A stretch of DNA of 64,000 bases from Alphaproteobacteria bacterium (GTDB lineage Bacteria; Pseudomonadota; Alphaproteobacteria; CALKHQ01). The position numbers were made by a program, and so were the translations under genes. The DNA lies in contig JAWKYB010000022.1 in the NCBI GenBank assembly GCA_041396705.1, positions 10,890-74,889 on the forward strand, given 5' to 3'. Positions 46,102-55,291 of this stretch are shown one piece after another; positions within the stretch are counted from its first letter, which is position 1, and each line of letters opens with the position of its first letter. The notes under the pieces are model-generated. The model made no database searches. It worked only from the letters and a program-made list of their open reading frames with translations, and had not been told where the DNA came from.

Positions 46102-46557
46102 ATGCTGCGGATCGCGATTGTGTTCGTGGTGCTGTGGGGCGCACTGGCCGGCGCACTGGCCGGGCCGGACCAGGAGGGCGCGGTGCGCGACCTCTACGAC
46201 CGCTTCGCCGCCGCGCAGAACGCGCACGACGTGCCGGCGGTGCGGGACCTGCTGCTGGACTCGCCGCGCTTCCTGTGGGTCAGCAACGGCATGAGCTACT
46301 GGGGGCCCGAGACCATGGTCGAGCGGATGGCGACCTTCCAGCGCGCCGAGGTCTGGCAGGTCGAGCCGGCGCTGGACCAGGCCGTGTTCGTGCCGGTCAA
46401 CGCCAGCGCGGCCTATCTGCACCTGCCGCTGACGCTTGTGATCGGGCGCGCCGCCGCGCCGGACCGGCTGCGCTTCCTGGTCAGCATGCTGGCGGTCGAC
46501 ACCGATGCGGGCTGGCGGATCGCCGCCCTGTTCACCACCACGGCCAATCCCGGCTAG
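46102..46557 (+). CDS. Small secreted SnoaL/DUF4440-like protein
   Basis: This 151-residue protein has a signal peptide (MLRIAIVFVVLWGALAGALA). The mature part DLYDRFAAAQNAHDVPAVRDL, RFLWVSNGMSYWG and FTTTANPG follows the cone-shaped alpha+beta pattern of SnoaL/DUF4440 (NTF2-like) proteins. Such domains bind small molecules; enzymatic function is not implied. GGAGGGAGG precedes ATG 46102. It is divergent from the LacI gene and could share its operators. Confidence 0.75.
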   Translation: MLRIAIVFVVLWGALAGALAGPDQEGAVRDLYDRFAAAQNAHDVPAVRDLLLDSPRFLWVSNGMSYWGPETMVERMATFQRAEVWQVEPALDQAVFVPVNASAAYLHLPLTLVIGRAAAPDRLRFLVSMLAVDTDAGWRIAALFTTTANPG

Positions 46558-46680
46558 GCGCGGCGGCGGCGGCGCTCACGAAACTGCTACCGCGCCGCGA
46601 TTGACCGCAACCGCGGGCCGGACCCAGAGTCGGGCGTCCCGCCGCCACCGGTGGCCGGACGCAGCAGCAGGGAGGAAAAG

Positions 46681-47268
46681 ATGGCGCGCGTTGCGATGAT
46701 GACGGCGGCCGCGGTGATCGCCGGGTTGTCTGCCGTCGTGCCGGCGGCGGCCCAGCAGCCGACCGAGGAGGAGATGATGGCGGCCTGGCAGGCCGCCATG
46801 GCGGTCGGCCCGCAGCACGAGGCGCTGGCCGCGCGCGTCGGGACCTGGGCGGTGACCACCACCTATGCCGCGATGCCCGGTTCCGACCAGATGATCACCG
46901 AGCATGGCACCGCCGAGCGGACGGTGGCGCTGGACGGGCGCGTGGTCGAGGAGCGCTTCGCCGGGTCGATGATGGGCATGCCGTTCACCGGCGAGGGCCG
47001 CACCGGCTACGACAACGTCACCGGCCGCTACTGGACCACCTGGACCGACACGATGAGCACGGCGCTGATCGTGCTGTACGGCAGCTACGACGAGGCCACC
47101 GCCACCTACACCTTCGAGGGCACCACCGTCGCCCCGCTGATGGGCGACATCCCGACCCGGATCGAGCGGGTCATCGACGGCCCGGACCGCGAGACCAGCG
47201 TGTTCTACTTCCAGTATCCGGGCATGGACGAAGCCGAGGTGATGGAGATCGCTTACGAGCGGCAGTAG
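46681..47268 (+). CDS. DUF1579 family secreted protein
   Basis: This 195-residue protein has a signal peptide ending VVPAAAQ. The mature region shows the DUF1579 pattern: GPQHEALAARVGTWAVTTTY, GRVVEERFAGSMMGMPFTG, GYDNVTGRYWTTWTDTMST and TYTFEGT. Function of the family is unknown; the fold is probably a lipocalin-like barrel. It follows the SnoaL-like gene by 123 nt on the same strand. Function cannot be inferred. Confidence 0.85.
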   Translation: MARVAMMTAAAVIAGLSAVVPAAAQQPTEEEMMAAWQAAMAVGPQHEALAARVGTWAVTTTYAAMPGSDQMITEHGTAERTVALDGRVVEERFAGSMMGMPFTGEGRTGYDNVTGRYWTTWTDTMSTALIVLYGSYDEATATYTFEGTTVAPLMGDIPTRIERVIDGPDRETSVFYFQYPGMDEAEVMEIAYERQ

Positions 47269-47288
47269 GCGGCGGGAGTGCCGAACCG

Positions 47289-47759
47289 GTGTTCAGGGAA
47301 ACCGTTCGCTGGCGGCCGCAGCAGAGGGTGCGGGTGATCGCGATCGGTATCGCCAGGCATCGCGATTCGATACTTGCCATGCGCGTGCGGGACGACTCCG
47401 GCCGGGTCAAGGGCTGCCGGCCGCCAGGCGGCGCCGTGGAGTTCGGCGAGCGAGCCGTCGAGGCGCTGGGCCGCGAGTTCCGCGAGGAGTTCGGAACCGG
47501 CATCACCGTCGTCGGCGCGCCGGCCGTCATCGAGAACCTCTACACCCATGAAGGCGCGGCAGGCTACGAGATCGTTTTCGCCTTTCCGATCCGCCTCGAT
47601 CCGGGGTGGCTTCAGGACCAGGACGAGATCCGCGTCGATGAGGGCGGCAACAGCGGACCGGTCTGCGCGTGGTATCCGATCGAGGCGCTCGTGCGTGGCG
47701 CGATCGAACTGTACCCGGATGGAATGCGGGATCTGCTTCCGCACTTGCTGCCCGACTGA
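47289..47759 (+). CDS. Nudix hydrolase
   Basis: This 156-residue protein contains a complete Nudix box. It runs from GGAVEFGERAVEALG into REFREEFGTG and fits Gx5Ex7REUxEExGU. The family hydrolyses nucleoside diphosphates linked to another group; substrate unknown. The start is GTG 47289, 20 nt after the DUF1579 stop; VRVIAIGIARHRDSILAMRV forms the first strands. It converges with ftsY. Confidence 0.88.
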   Translation: MFRETVRWRPQQRVRVIAIGIARHRDSILAMRVRDDSGRVKGCRPPGGAVEFGERAVEALGREFREEFGTGITVVGAPAVIENLYTHEGAAGYEIVFAFPIRLDPGWLQDQDEIRVDEGGNSGPVCAWYPIEALVRGAIELYPDGMRDLLPHLLPD

Positions 47760-47779
47760 GCCGCCCGGCGGCCCTGCGC

Positions 47780-48715
47780 TCAGCCGGCCTGGTCGAGGCC
47801 CATCTGGCTGCGGGCGAAGTCGGCGGGGTCGAATGGCCTGAGGTCGTCGGCGGACTCGCCGACGCCGACCGCATGCACCGGGATGCCGAACCGGTCGGCC
47901 AGCCCGACCACCACGCCGCCCTTGGCGGTGCCGTCGAGCTTGGTCATCACCAGGCCGGAGATGTTGACCATCGACTTGAAGATCTCGACCTGGCTGTGCG
48001 CGTTCTGGCCGACGGTGGCATCGAGCACCAGCAGCGTGTCGTGCGGCGCGGTGGCGTCCTGCTTGGCGATGACGCGCACCACCTTGGCCAGCTCGTCCAT
48101 CAGGTTCTGCTTGTTCTGCAGCCGGCCGGCGGTATCGATCAGCAGCACGTCGACGCCCGACCGCCGCGCCTCGGCCAGCGCGTCGTAGGCCAGGCTGGCG
48201 GCATCGGCGCCGGCGGCCTTGGCGATCACCGGCGCGCCGGTGCGCTGGCCCCAGATCTGCAGCTGCTCGATCGCGGCGGCGCGGAAGGTATCGCCGGCGG
48301 CCAGCATCACCGACTTGCCGGCCTCGCGCAGCTGCTTGGCCAGCTTGCCGATGGTGGTGGTCTTGCCGCTGCCGTTGACGCCGACCACCAGCACCACATG
48401 GGGCTTGTGGCCGCGATCGACGTCCAGCGGCTGCGCCACCGGCGCCAGGATCTCGGCGACGTCCTCGGCCAGCGCGGTCCGCACCTCCTCCGGCGAGACC
48501 TCCTTGCCGAACCGGGTCTTGGCCAGGTTGCCGGCCAGCCGCGCTGCGGTGGCCGGGCCGAGGTCGGCGCCGATCAGCAGCTCTTCCAGCTCCTGCAACG
48601 TGTCGTCGTCGAGCTTGCGCTTGGTGAAGATCGCGCCGACGCCCTCGCTGATCTTCGACGACGTGCGGCTGAGCCCGGCCTTGAGCCGGGCGAACCATCC
48701 CTTCTTCTCGCTCAT
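47780..48715 (-). CDS. ftsY: Signal recognition particle receptor FtsY
   Basis: This 311-residue SRP GTPase has the NG domain arrangement: an N domain with KLDDDTLQELEELLIGADLG, then GVNGSGKTTTIGKLA (P-loop), GDTFRAAAIEQL, VLLIDTAGRLQNK and MTKLDGTAKGG. FtsY docks ribosome-SRP complexes at the membrane. The acidic A domain is short, as in many alphaproteobacteria. The ATG overlaps the mtaB stop by 4 nt, and the order dapF-mtaB-ftsY is conserved in this class. Confidence 0.96.
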   Translation of the reverse strand: MSEKKGWFARLKAGLSRTSSKISEGVGAIFTKRKLDDDTLQELEELLIGADLGPATAARLAGNLAKTRFGKEVSPEEVRTALAEDVAEILAPVAQPLDVDRGHKPHVVLVVGVNGSGKTTTIGKLAKQLREAGKSVMLAAGDTFRAAAIEQLQIWGQRTGAPVIAKAAGADAASLAYDALAEARRSGVDVLLIDTAGRLQNKQNLMDELAKVVRVIAKQDATAPHDTLLVLDATVGQNAHSQVEIFKSMVNISGLVMTKLDGTAKGGVVVGLADRFGIPVHAVGVGESADDLRPFDPADFARSQMGLDQAG

Positions 48716-49959
48716 GCCGCGGCTGCCAGCGCCCGGCCGACCAGCCGGCCGCCGTCCAGCCCGACGATGCGGACCGGCAGCAGCGCCCCGGCCCCGGCAT
48801 CGGCAACGGCGACCGGCGCGAACTGCGCGGTGCGGCCGAGCCCGTCTGTCTCCATCAGCACCGGCACGGTGCGGCCGACCTGGGCGGCGAGGTGGCGCGC
48901 CACCGCCGCGTCGCCGGCCGCGCGCAAGGCGGCGGCGCGCGCCTTGCGCATCGGCGCCGGCACCTGCGGCATCCGCGCGGCCGGCGTGCCCTGGCGGGCG
49001 GAATAGGGAAAGACATGCAGCCAGGTCAGGTCGAGCGCTTCGACCAGCGCCAGCGTGTTCGCCGCCATCGCCTCGGTCTCGGTCGGGAAGCCGGCGATCA
49101 GGTCGGCGCCGAAGACGACGTCGGGCCGCAGCGCACGGGCGCGGTCGACCACCGTCGTGGCATCGGCGGCGGAATGGCGGCGCTTCATCCGCTTCAGCAC
49201 CATGTCGTCGCCGGCCTGCAGGCTGAGGTGCAGGTGCGGCATCAGCCGCGGCTCGTCGGCCAGCGCCCGCCACAGGTCGTCGTCGATCTCGGCCGGGTCC
49301 AGCGACGACAGCCGCAGCCGGTCCAGCGCCGGCACCAGCCGCAGCAGCCGGCGGACCAGCTGGCCGAGCCGCGGCGCGCCGGGCAGGTCGGCGCCGTAGC
49401 TGGTCAGGTCGACGCCGGTCAGCACCACCTCGCGATAGCCGCGCCCGACCAGCGTGCGGACCTGCTGCACGACCTCGCCCACCGGCACCGAGCGGCTGGC
49501 GCCGCGGCCGTAGGGGATGATGCAGAAGGTGCAGCGATGGTCGCAGCCGTTCTGCACCTGGACGAAGGCGCGCGTGCGGCCCTCCAGCCCCTCGACCAGG
49601 TGGCCGGCGGTCTCGCGCACCGCCATGATGTCGTCGACCAGCATCGGCTCGTCGCGGCGCCAGATCGCCGGGTCGAGCTTGGCCTCGTTGCCCAGCACCT
49701 GGTCGACCTCAGCCATCGCGGCATAGCGTTCGGGCGCGATCTGCGCGGCGCAGCCGGTGACGATGATGCGGGCGTCGGGGTGGTCGCGGCGGGCCTTGCG
49801 GATCGCCTGGCGCGCCTGCCGCTCGGCCTCGGCGGTCACCGCGCAGGTGTTGACGACGACGGCGCGCTCGACCCCTGCCGCCGCGGCGTTGCGGCGCATC
49901 ACCTCGGTCTCGTAGGCGTTCAGGCGGCAGCCGAAGGTGATGAACTGCGGCGCGCTCAC
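48712..49959 (-). CDS. mtaB: tRNA t6A37 methylthiotransferase MtaB
   Basis: This 415-residue radical SAM protein has N-terminal UPF0004 cysteines in FITFGCRLNAYE, VVNTCAVTAEA and VTGCAAQ, the radical SAM triad in CDHRCTFC, and a C-terminal TRAM-like region. MtaB adds a methylthio group to t6A at position 37 of tRNAs. FGCRLNAYE rather than the MiaB/RimO versions supports MtaB. The GTG start overlaps the dapF stop by 4 nt (GTGA). Confidence 0.93.
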   Translation of the reverse strand: MSAPQFITFGCRLNAYETEVMRRNAAAAGVERAVVVNTCAVTAEAERQARQAIRKARRDHPDARIIVTGCAAQIAPERYAAMAEVDQVLGNEAKLDPAIWRRDEPMLVDDIMAVRETAGHLVEGLEGRTRAFVQVQNGCDHRCTFCIIPYGRGASRSVPVGEVVQQVRTLVGRGYREVVLTGVDLTSYGADLPGAPRLGQLVRRLLRLVPALDRLRLSSLDPAEIDDDLWRALADEPRLMPHLHLSLQAGDDMVLKRMKRRHSAADATTVVDRARALRPDVVFGADLIAGFPTETEAMAANTLALVEALDLTWLHVFPYSARQGTPAARMPQVPAPMRKARAAALRAAGDAAVARHLAAQVGRTVPVLMETDGLGRTAQFAPVAVADAGAGALLPVRIVGLDGGRLVGRALAAAA

Positions 49960-50774
49960 AGCGGCCACTCGCCGCGGAAGCTGAGCGCGGTCGGGCCGGT
50001 CATCAGCACGTGGCCGGTGGTGATCCAGTCGATCTCCAGCTCGCCGCCGTCCAGCGTCACCCGGGTCGGGCCGTCGACAAGGTAGCGGCGGCGGGCGGCC
50101 ACCACGCTGGCGCAGGCGCCGGTGCCGCAGGCGCGGGTGATGCCGACCCCGCGCTCCCACACCCGCATGCGCAGGTGGTTCGGTCCGGCAAGGTGGACGA
50201 ATTCGACGTTGGTGCGCTGCGGGAACAGCGGGTGGTGCTCCACCTGCGGGCCCCAATGGGCGAGGTCGACCGCCTCGGCGTCGTCGACGAAGAACACACA
50301 GTGCGGGTTGCCCATGTTGACCGCGCAAGGGTCGCGGTACGGCCCGATCTCGAGGTCGAGGTGCAGGGTGTCCTGCGCCTCGGCCAGCGGGATGTCGACC
50401 CAGTCGACGCCGGCCGGGCCCATGTCGACCGTGACCTTCTCGCCGTTGGCGCGGCGGGCGACCAGGATGCCGGCCGGGGATTCGATCCGCACCTGGTCGC
50501 GGCCCTCGTCCATCAGCAGGCGGGCGATGCAGCGGGCGGCGTTGCCGCAGGCCTCGACCTCGCCGCCGTCGGCGTTGAAGATGCGCATGCCGGCCGACGC
50601 CGCCTTGTGCTGCGGCGGCGTGATCACGATGAACTGGTCGCAGCCGACCCCGGTGCGACGGTCGGCGATGGCGCGGATGCGCTCGGAGTCCGCCTCGAAC
50701 AGCTCGGCCCGCGCGTCGACGACGACAAAGTCGTTGCCAAGGCCGTGCATCTTGTAGAAACACCGTTGGGTCAT
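49956..50774 (-). CDS. dapF: Diaminopimelate epimerase DapF
   Basis: This 272-residue protein has both catalytic cysteine motifs, GGEVEACGNAARC and ITRACGTGACAS, and starts with FYKMHGLGNDFVVVD. It interconverts LL- and meso-diaminopimelate for lysine and peptidoglycan synthesis. First gene of the dapF-mtaB-ftsY operon and divergent from the AMP nucleosidase gene, with 78 bp between the starts. Confidence 0.97.
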   Translation of the reverse strand: MTQRCFYKMHGLGNDFVVVDARAELFEADSERIRAIADRRTGVGCDQFIVITPPQHKAASAGMRIFNADGGEVEACGNAARCIARLLMDEGRDQVRIESPAGILVARRANGEKVTVDMGPAGVDWVDIPLAEAQDTLHLDLEIGPYRDPCAVNMGNPHCVFFVDDAEAVDLAHWGPQVEHHPLFPQRTNVEFVHLAGPNHLRMRVWERGVGITRACGTGACASVVAARRRYLVDGPTRVTLDGGELEIDWITTGHVLMTGPTALSFRGEWPL

Positions 50775-50852
50775 GGCGCCGCTTATATGGGCGGGCACGG
50801 ACGCCTGTCCACCCCGGCCCGCACGGCGCCGATGACCAAGGAGAGCCATCCG

Positions 50853-52346
50853 ATGGCCAGGCGCAACTATGGCCGCATTCCCGCCCGCGACCTGCTGCCC
50901 TTCACCACCGCCGACGAGGCGGTGGCGCGGATCGGCGAGATCTACCGGTCCAGCGTGCGCACCATCCGCGACCGCTTCGCCCGCTTCGCCAACGGCGAGG
51001 ATTCCGGCGGGCCGGTCCACGCCAGCTATCCCTATGTGGCGATCACGGTCGACGCCGACCCGAAGAACCTTGATACCCGCCGCGCCTATGGCTTCGCCCG
51101 CGGCCGCGGCAATTTCGGCGTCACCGTCACCCGCCCCGACCTGTTCGAGGCCTATTACCGCGAGCAGATCGGCACGCTGCTGCTGCACCACGGCCCGCCG
51201 GTGCATGTCGGCGTGTCGGAGCAGCGCATTCCGCTGCACTTCGCACTGGACGAAAGCCTGGGCGACCACCTGAGCGGGCTGACGCCGGAGCGGCTGGTCA
51301 GCGTCGCCGACACCTTCGACCTGCCCGACCTGGTGCACATGACCGACGACATCTCCAACGGCACCTACGTGCCGCCGGACGGCGACCCGTGGCCGTTGGC
51401 GCTGTTCGAGGCGCCGCGGGTCGACCTGTCGCTGCAGCGGCTGCGCCACTACACCGGCACCCGGCCCGAACATTTCCAGCGCTTCGTGCTGTTCACCAAC
51501 TATCAGTTCTACATCGACGAGTTCATCCGCTACGGCCAGGCGGAGATGGCGCATCCGCCCGCCGGCGGCGACGACGGCTATACCGAGTTCGTCGAGCCGG
51601 GCGAGGTGGTGACGACGCGCGGCGGCTCCATCGCCGGTCCGAAACCGACCCGGATGCCGCAGATGCCGGCCTATCACCTGAAGCGGCCCAGCGGCGACGG
51701 CATCACCATGGTCAACATCGGCGTCGGCCCGTCCAACGCCAAGAACATCACCGACCACATCGCCGTGCTGCGCCCGCACTGCTGGATCATGCTCGGCCAC
51801 TGCGGCGGGCTCAGGTCGAGCCAGCGGCTGGGCGACTATGTGCTCGCCCACGGCTATCTGCGCGACGACAAGATCCTGGACTACGACCTGCCGATCTGGG
51901 TGCCGGTGCCGCCGATCGCCGAGGTGCAGGTGGCGCTGCAGGACGCGGTGATGGAGACGACCGGCGTCACCGGCTATGGCGTCAAGCAGGTGATGCGCAC
52001 CGGCACCGTCGCCACCGTCGACAACCGCAACTGGGAACTGCAGGGCGCCAACGCGGCGTTGAAGCGGTTCGAGCTGGCCCGCGCCATCGCGGTCGACATG
52101 GAATCGGCGACCATTGCCGCCAACGGCCTGCGCTTCCGGGTGCCCTACGGCACGCTGCTGTGCATCTCGGACCGGCCGGTGCACGGCGAGCTGAAGCTGC
52201 CCGGCATGGCCGACAGCTTCTACCGCAACCGCGTCAACCAGCACCTTCAGATCGGGCTGCGCGCCATCGACGTGCTGCGCGAGCGCGGCCCGGAGGAGCT
52301 GCATTCCCGCAAGCTCAGAACCCTCGACGAGCCGGCTTTCCGCTGA
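50853..52346 (+). CDS. amn: AMP nucleosidase
   Basis: This protein of about 497 residues has the AMP nucleosidase layout: an N-terminal regulatory domain (residues 1-200, with DTRRAYGFARGRGNFGVTVT) and a C-terminal phosphorylase-like domain with NIGVGPSNAKNITDHIAVL, LGHCGGLRSSQ and VDMESATIAANG. The enzyme splits AMP into adenine and ribose 5-phosphate. ATG 50853 was preferred over ATG 50832 because AAGGAG lies at the right distance before it. Confidence 0.94.
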   Translation: MARRNYGRIPARDLLPFTTADEAVARIGEIYRSSVRTIRDRFARFANGEDSGGPVHASYPYVAITVDADPKNLDTRRAYGFARGRGNFGVTVTRPDLFEAYYREQIGTLLLHHGPPVHVGVSEQRIPLHFALDESLGDHLSGLTPERLVSVADTFDLPDLVHMTDDISNGTYVPPDGDPWPLALFEAPRVDLSLQRLRHYTGTRPEHFQRFVLFTNYQFYIDEFIRYGQAEMAHPPAGGDDGYTEFVEPGEVVTTRGGSIAGPKPTRMPQMPAYHLKRPSGDGITMVNIGVGPSNAKNITDHIAVLRPHCWIMLGHCGGLRSSQRLGDYVLAHGYLRDDKILDYDLPIWVPVPPIAEVQVALQDAVMETTGVTGYGVKQVMRTGTVATVDNRNWELQGANAALKRFELARAIAVDMESATIAANGLRFRVPYGTLLCISDRPVHGELKLPGMADSFYRNRVNQHLQIGLRAIDVLRERGPEELHSRKLRTLDEPAFR

Positions 52347-52354
52347 GCGCGCCG

Positions 52355-53671
52355 ATGGCGGCCAAGCCCAGGATCGTGGTCGTCGGCGGCGGCGCGGCGG
52401 GGCTGGAGCTGGTCGCGCGGCTGGGGCGCAAGCTGGCGCGGCGCGGCCGGGCCGAGGTCATCCTGGTCGAGCGCAACCGCAGCCACATCTGGAAGCCGCT
52501 GCTGCACGAGGTGGCCAGCGGCGCGCTCGATTCCAGCCTGGACGAGGTCGGCTATCGCAGCCACGCCCACCGCTACGGCTATCGCTATTTCCCGCGCGCG
52601 CTGGAGGCGATCGACCGCGACGCGCAGGCGGTGGTGCTGGCGCCGATCGTCGACGAGGACGGCGAGGAGGTGATGGGCCGCTACCGGCTCTCATACGACT
52701 GGCTGGTGATCGCGATCGGCAGCGTCTCCAACGACTTCGGCACGCCGGGCGTCGCCGAGCACTGCATCTACCTGGACCAGCGCCGCCAGGCCGAACGGTT
52801 CCGCCAGAAGCTGCTGAACCTGTGCCTGAAGGTGTCGCAACAGGTCTCGGACGACCCGGCCTCGGACGCCAAGGTGCGGGTCGCCATCGTCGGCGGCGGC
52901 GCCACCGGCGTGGAGCTGTCGGCGGAGCTGTACAACGCCGCGCGCGAACTGGCGCATTACGGCCTGGAGCGGTTCGACAACAGCCGGATGGACGTGACGC
53001 TGGTGGAGGCCGGCCCGCGCATCCTGCCGGCGGTGCCGGAGCGGGTGTCCGATGCCGCGCACAAGGAGCTGGAGCGGATCGGCGTGCACGTGCGCACGGC
53101 GACGCGGATCGTCGCCTGCACGCCGCAGGGCATGCAGACCGCCGACGGCGACCTGATCGCGGCGCCGCTGCGGGTGTGGGCTGCCGGGATCAAGGCGCCG
53201 GACTTCCTGAAGGACATCGCCGGGCTGGAGACCAACCGGCTGAACCAGCTGGTGGTGACGCCGGAGCTGCGCACCAGCCGCGACCCGCGCATCTTCGCCA
53301 TCGGCGACTGCTGCTCGTGCGCGCTGCCGGGCTGGGAGCGGCCGGTGCCGCCGCGTGCCCAGGCCGCCCACCAGATGGCCAGCCGCACGGCGAGGAACCT
53401 GGCGGCGCTGCTGGCCGGGCGGCCGCTGAAGCCCTTCGTCTACAAGGATCACGGCTCGCTGGTCTCGCTCAGCCACTATTCGACCATCGGCAGCCTGATG
53501 GGCAACCTGGTCGGCGGCAGCATGCGGGTGGAGGGGCGGATCGCCCGCTTCGTCTACGTCTCGCTGTACCGGCTGCACCTGATCGCTGTGCACGGCTGGC
53601 TGCGCGCGATCGCGATGATCCTGGTCGGCCACATCAACCGCGTCATCAGGCCGCGGATCAAGCTGCACTGA
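52355..53671 (+). CDS. ndh: Type II NADH dehydrogenase
   Basis: This 438-residue flavoprotein has two Rossmann folds: RIVVVGGGAAGLELVARLG for FAD at the start and VRVAIVGGGATGVELSAELY for NADH near residue 175. FAIGDCCSCALPGW is the second FAD contact, and a C-terminal amphipathic, hydrophobic tail (LYRLHLIAVHGWLRAIAMIL) fits membrane attachment. NDH-2 passes electrons from NADH to quinone without pumping protons. It begins 8 nt after the AMP nucleosidase stop, so the two are likely cotranscribed. Confidence 0.92.
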   Translation: MAAKPRIVVVGGGAAGLELVARLGRKLARRGRAEVILVERNRSHIWKPLLHEVASGALDSSLDEVGYRSHAHRYGYRYFPRALEAIDRDAQAVVLAPIVDEDGEEVMGRYRLSYDWLVIAIGSVSNDFGTPGVAEHCIYLDQRRQAERFRQKLLNLCLKVSQQVSDDPASDAKVRVAIVGGGATGVELSAELYNAARELAHYGLERFDNSRMDVTLVEAGPRILPAVPERVSDAAHKELERIGVHVRTATRIVACTPQGMQTADGDLIAAPLRVWAAGIKAPDFLKDIAGLETNRLNQLVVTPELRTSRDPRIFAIGDCCSCALPGWERPVPPRAQAAHQMASRTARNLAALLAGRPLKPFVYKDHGSLVSLSHYSTIGSLMGNLVGGSMRVEGRIARFVYVSLYRLHLIAVHGWLRAIAMILVGHINRVIRPRIKLH

Positions 53672-53706
53672 GCCGCAGTACGGGGACCCGGCGGCGCTGG
53701 CGCCGG

Positions 53707-54279
53707 TCAGGCCCCGGCCCGGTCCTTCGCGGCGCCGGCGACGATGTCGTAGATGGCGGCCGAACCGCGGGCGTGGGCGAGCAGCAGGCCGCCCTGGACC
53801 GCCGACTGGAACAGCACCGCGTCGACCTCGGCGCCGCCGCGGGAGTCCTCGGCGGCCGCGGCCGGCATCCGGACGAAGACGCGGGTCAGCCAGGCGTGCA
53901 GCTGGCCGAAGAACGACCGCACCTCGGCCGCCAGCTCCGGCGGCAGCGAACCGATTTCGGCGGCGAGGACCGTGCACAGGCAGGTCTGCGCACCCTCGTC
54001 GACCAGCTGCCGGAAGGCCGCGACATAGCGGTCGAGCAGGGCGGAAGGCGGGACGTCGGCGTCGTCGGCGTCGCCCAGCTCGGCCATCAGCCGCTCGGCG
54101 AAACGACGGGTCAGCGCGATGCCGAGTTCGGTCTTGGTGGGAAAGTGATAATGCACGCTGGCGCTGCGGATGCCGATGTCCTCGGCGACGTCCCGGAAGC
54201 TGAAGGCATTGAAGCCGACGGTGCGCGCCATGCGCTCCGCCGAATCAAGAATTGCGGCCGACTTGGCGCGGCGCGGCAT
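53707..54279 (-). CDS. TetR family transcriptional regulator
   Basis: This 190-residue protein has an N-terminal helix-turn-helix (ILDSAERMARTVGFNAFSFR, DVAEDIGIRSASVHYHFPTK) followed by helical ligand-binding sequence with two cysteines in TCLCTVLAAEIG. The DNA-binding part resembles the AcuR/YjdC-like group. It stands alone; its targets may include itself and the divergent gene at 54597. A CTATTGATAG dyad lies in the gap. Confidence 0.88.
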   Translation of the reverse strand: MPRRAKSAAILDSAERMARTVGFNAFSFRDVAEDIGIRSASVHYHFPTKTELGIALTRRFAERLMAELGDADDADVPPSALLDRYVAAFRQLVDEGAQTCLCTVLAAEIGSLPPELAAEVRSFFGQLHAWLTRVFVRMPAAAAEDSRGGAEVDAVLFQSAVQGGLLLAHARGSAAIYDIVAGAAKDRAGA

Positions 54280-54596
54280 CGCTCGTCCCCGCTCGGTTTC
54301 TGCAACGAAACAAGCGAAAGTAATTCGGCGTCAACGTCAACGGCGTCCAGCAAAAAGTTGTTCAATCTATTGATAGGTAGTTTGCGGATTCCACGGTAAT
54401 ACAGCCATGGCGGGTACATCCAAGACGGCGGCTGCCGCGAAGCCTTGCGCCGGCCTTGGCGCCGGTCCGGCGCCGCCGGTCGCGATTGCCGGCAGCCGGC
54501 GCCGCCATCCGGCGCGTCGCCGCGCGCCGGCGCCGCCTTATTCCTGCCCGCTTGCGGCGGAACTGTGGGCGGCGATGGGAGAGGCAGGCGGGGGCG
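54280..54596. other. Intergenic region between the TetR gene and the DUF2459 gene
   Basis: This 317-bp gap holds no gene I can support. The half nearest the TetR gene is clearly AT-richer than its surroundings and contains the dyad CTATTGATAG at 54367-54376 (CTAT/ATAG arms), a plausible TetR operator. The other half returns to normal high GC, with only shadow reading frames; its last 20 bp hold a purine-rich ribosome binding region (GGGAGAGGCAGG) for the gene at 54597. Promoters for both divergent genes are presumably here, but no strong hexamer pair was found. Confidence 0.5.
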
Positions 54597-55277
54597 ATGC
54601 TGAGACGGATTGCGCGCATCCTGGCGATCGGCATCGCAGTGATCGCGGCGCTGGTCGGCGCCTATTTCGGCAGCGCCTTCGCACTGTCGCGCTGGACCGT
54701 GAACGACGATTTCGCGCCGGTGCCCGACGGCATTCCGATCGGCCTGTCGAACAACGGCATCCACGCCAACCTGCACCTGCCGGTCAACGCCAACGGCACC
54801 GACTGGACCCAGCTGTTCCCGCCCAAGGACTTTCCCGCGGTGCCCTGGCAGCCGGCGACCGTCGCCTTCGGCTGGGGCAGCCGCGAGTTCTACCTCAACG
54901 TGCCGACCTGGGACGACCTGACCCTCGGCGTCGCGCTGACCGCGCTCAGCGGCACCGGCGGCACCGCGCTGCACGTCAGCTACTGGGCGCCGTGGCCCGA
55001 GGGCGAGGACTATGTCGAGGTGCGGATCTCGCCGGAGGCCTACGACGTGCTGGTCGACCACGTGATGGCGGCAATCCGGCCCGGCCCCGACGGCCGGCCG
55101 CAGCGGATCGCGGGCTACAGCTATCTCGGCAACGACGGCTTCTACGAAAGCCACGGCGCCTACAGCATGTTCGTCACCTGCAACGAATGGGTGCGGCGCG
55201 GGCTGGCCGCCGCCGGCATCCGCACCGGCGTGTGGAGCCCGTTCCCCGACCCGCTGCTCGCGCATCTGCGCGACTGA
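54597..55277 (+). CDS. DUF2459 (TIGR02117) family membrane-anchored protein
   Basis: This 226-residue protein has one N-terminal hydrophobic helix (ARILAIGIAVIAALVGAYFG) and an exported domain. Characteristic pieces are GIPIGLSNNGIHANLHLPV, VAFGWGSREFYLNVPTW, and GYSYLGNDGFYESHGAYSM with FVTCNEWVRRGL; the conserved H, GWG and CN residues are typical of DUF2459. It is likely a periplasmic domain of unknown function, with a cysteine-peptidase-like pattern. The start at 54597 follows a purine-rich stretch. Confidence 0.85.
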   Translation: MLRRIARILAIGIAVIAALVGAYFGSAFALSRWTVNDDFAPVPDGIPIGLSNNGIHANLHLPVNANGTDWTQLFPPKDFPAVPWQPATVAFGWGSREFYLNVPTWDDLTLGVALTALSGTGGTALHVSYWAPWPEGEDYVEVRISPEAYDVLVDHVMAAIRPGPDGRPQRIAGYSYLGNDGFYESHGAYSMFVTCNEWVRRGLAAAGIRTGVWSPFPDPLLAHLRD

Positions 55278-55291
55278 GCGGCGCCGCCGGG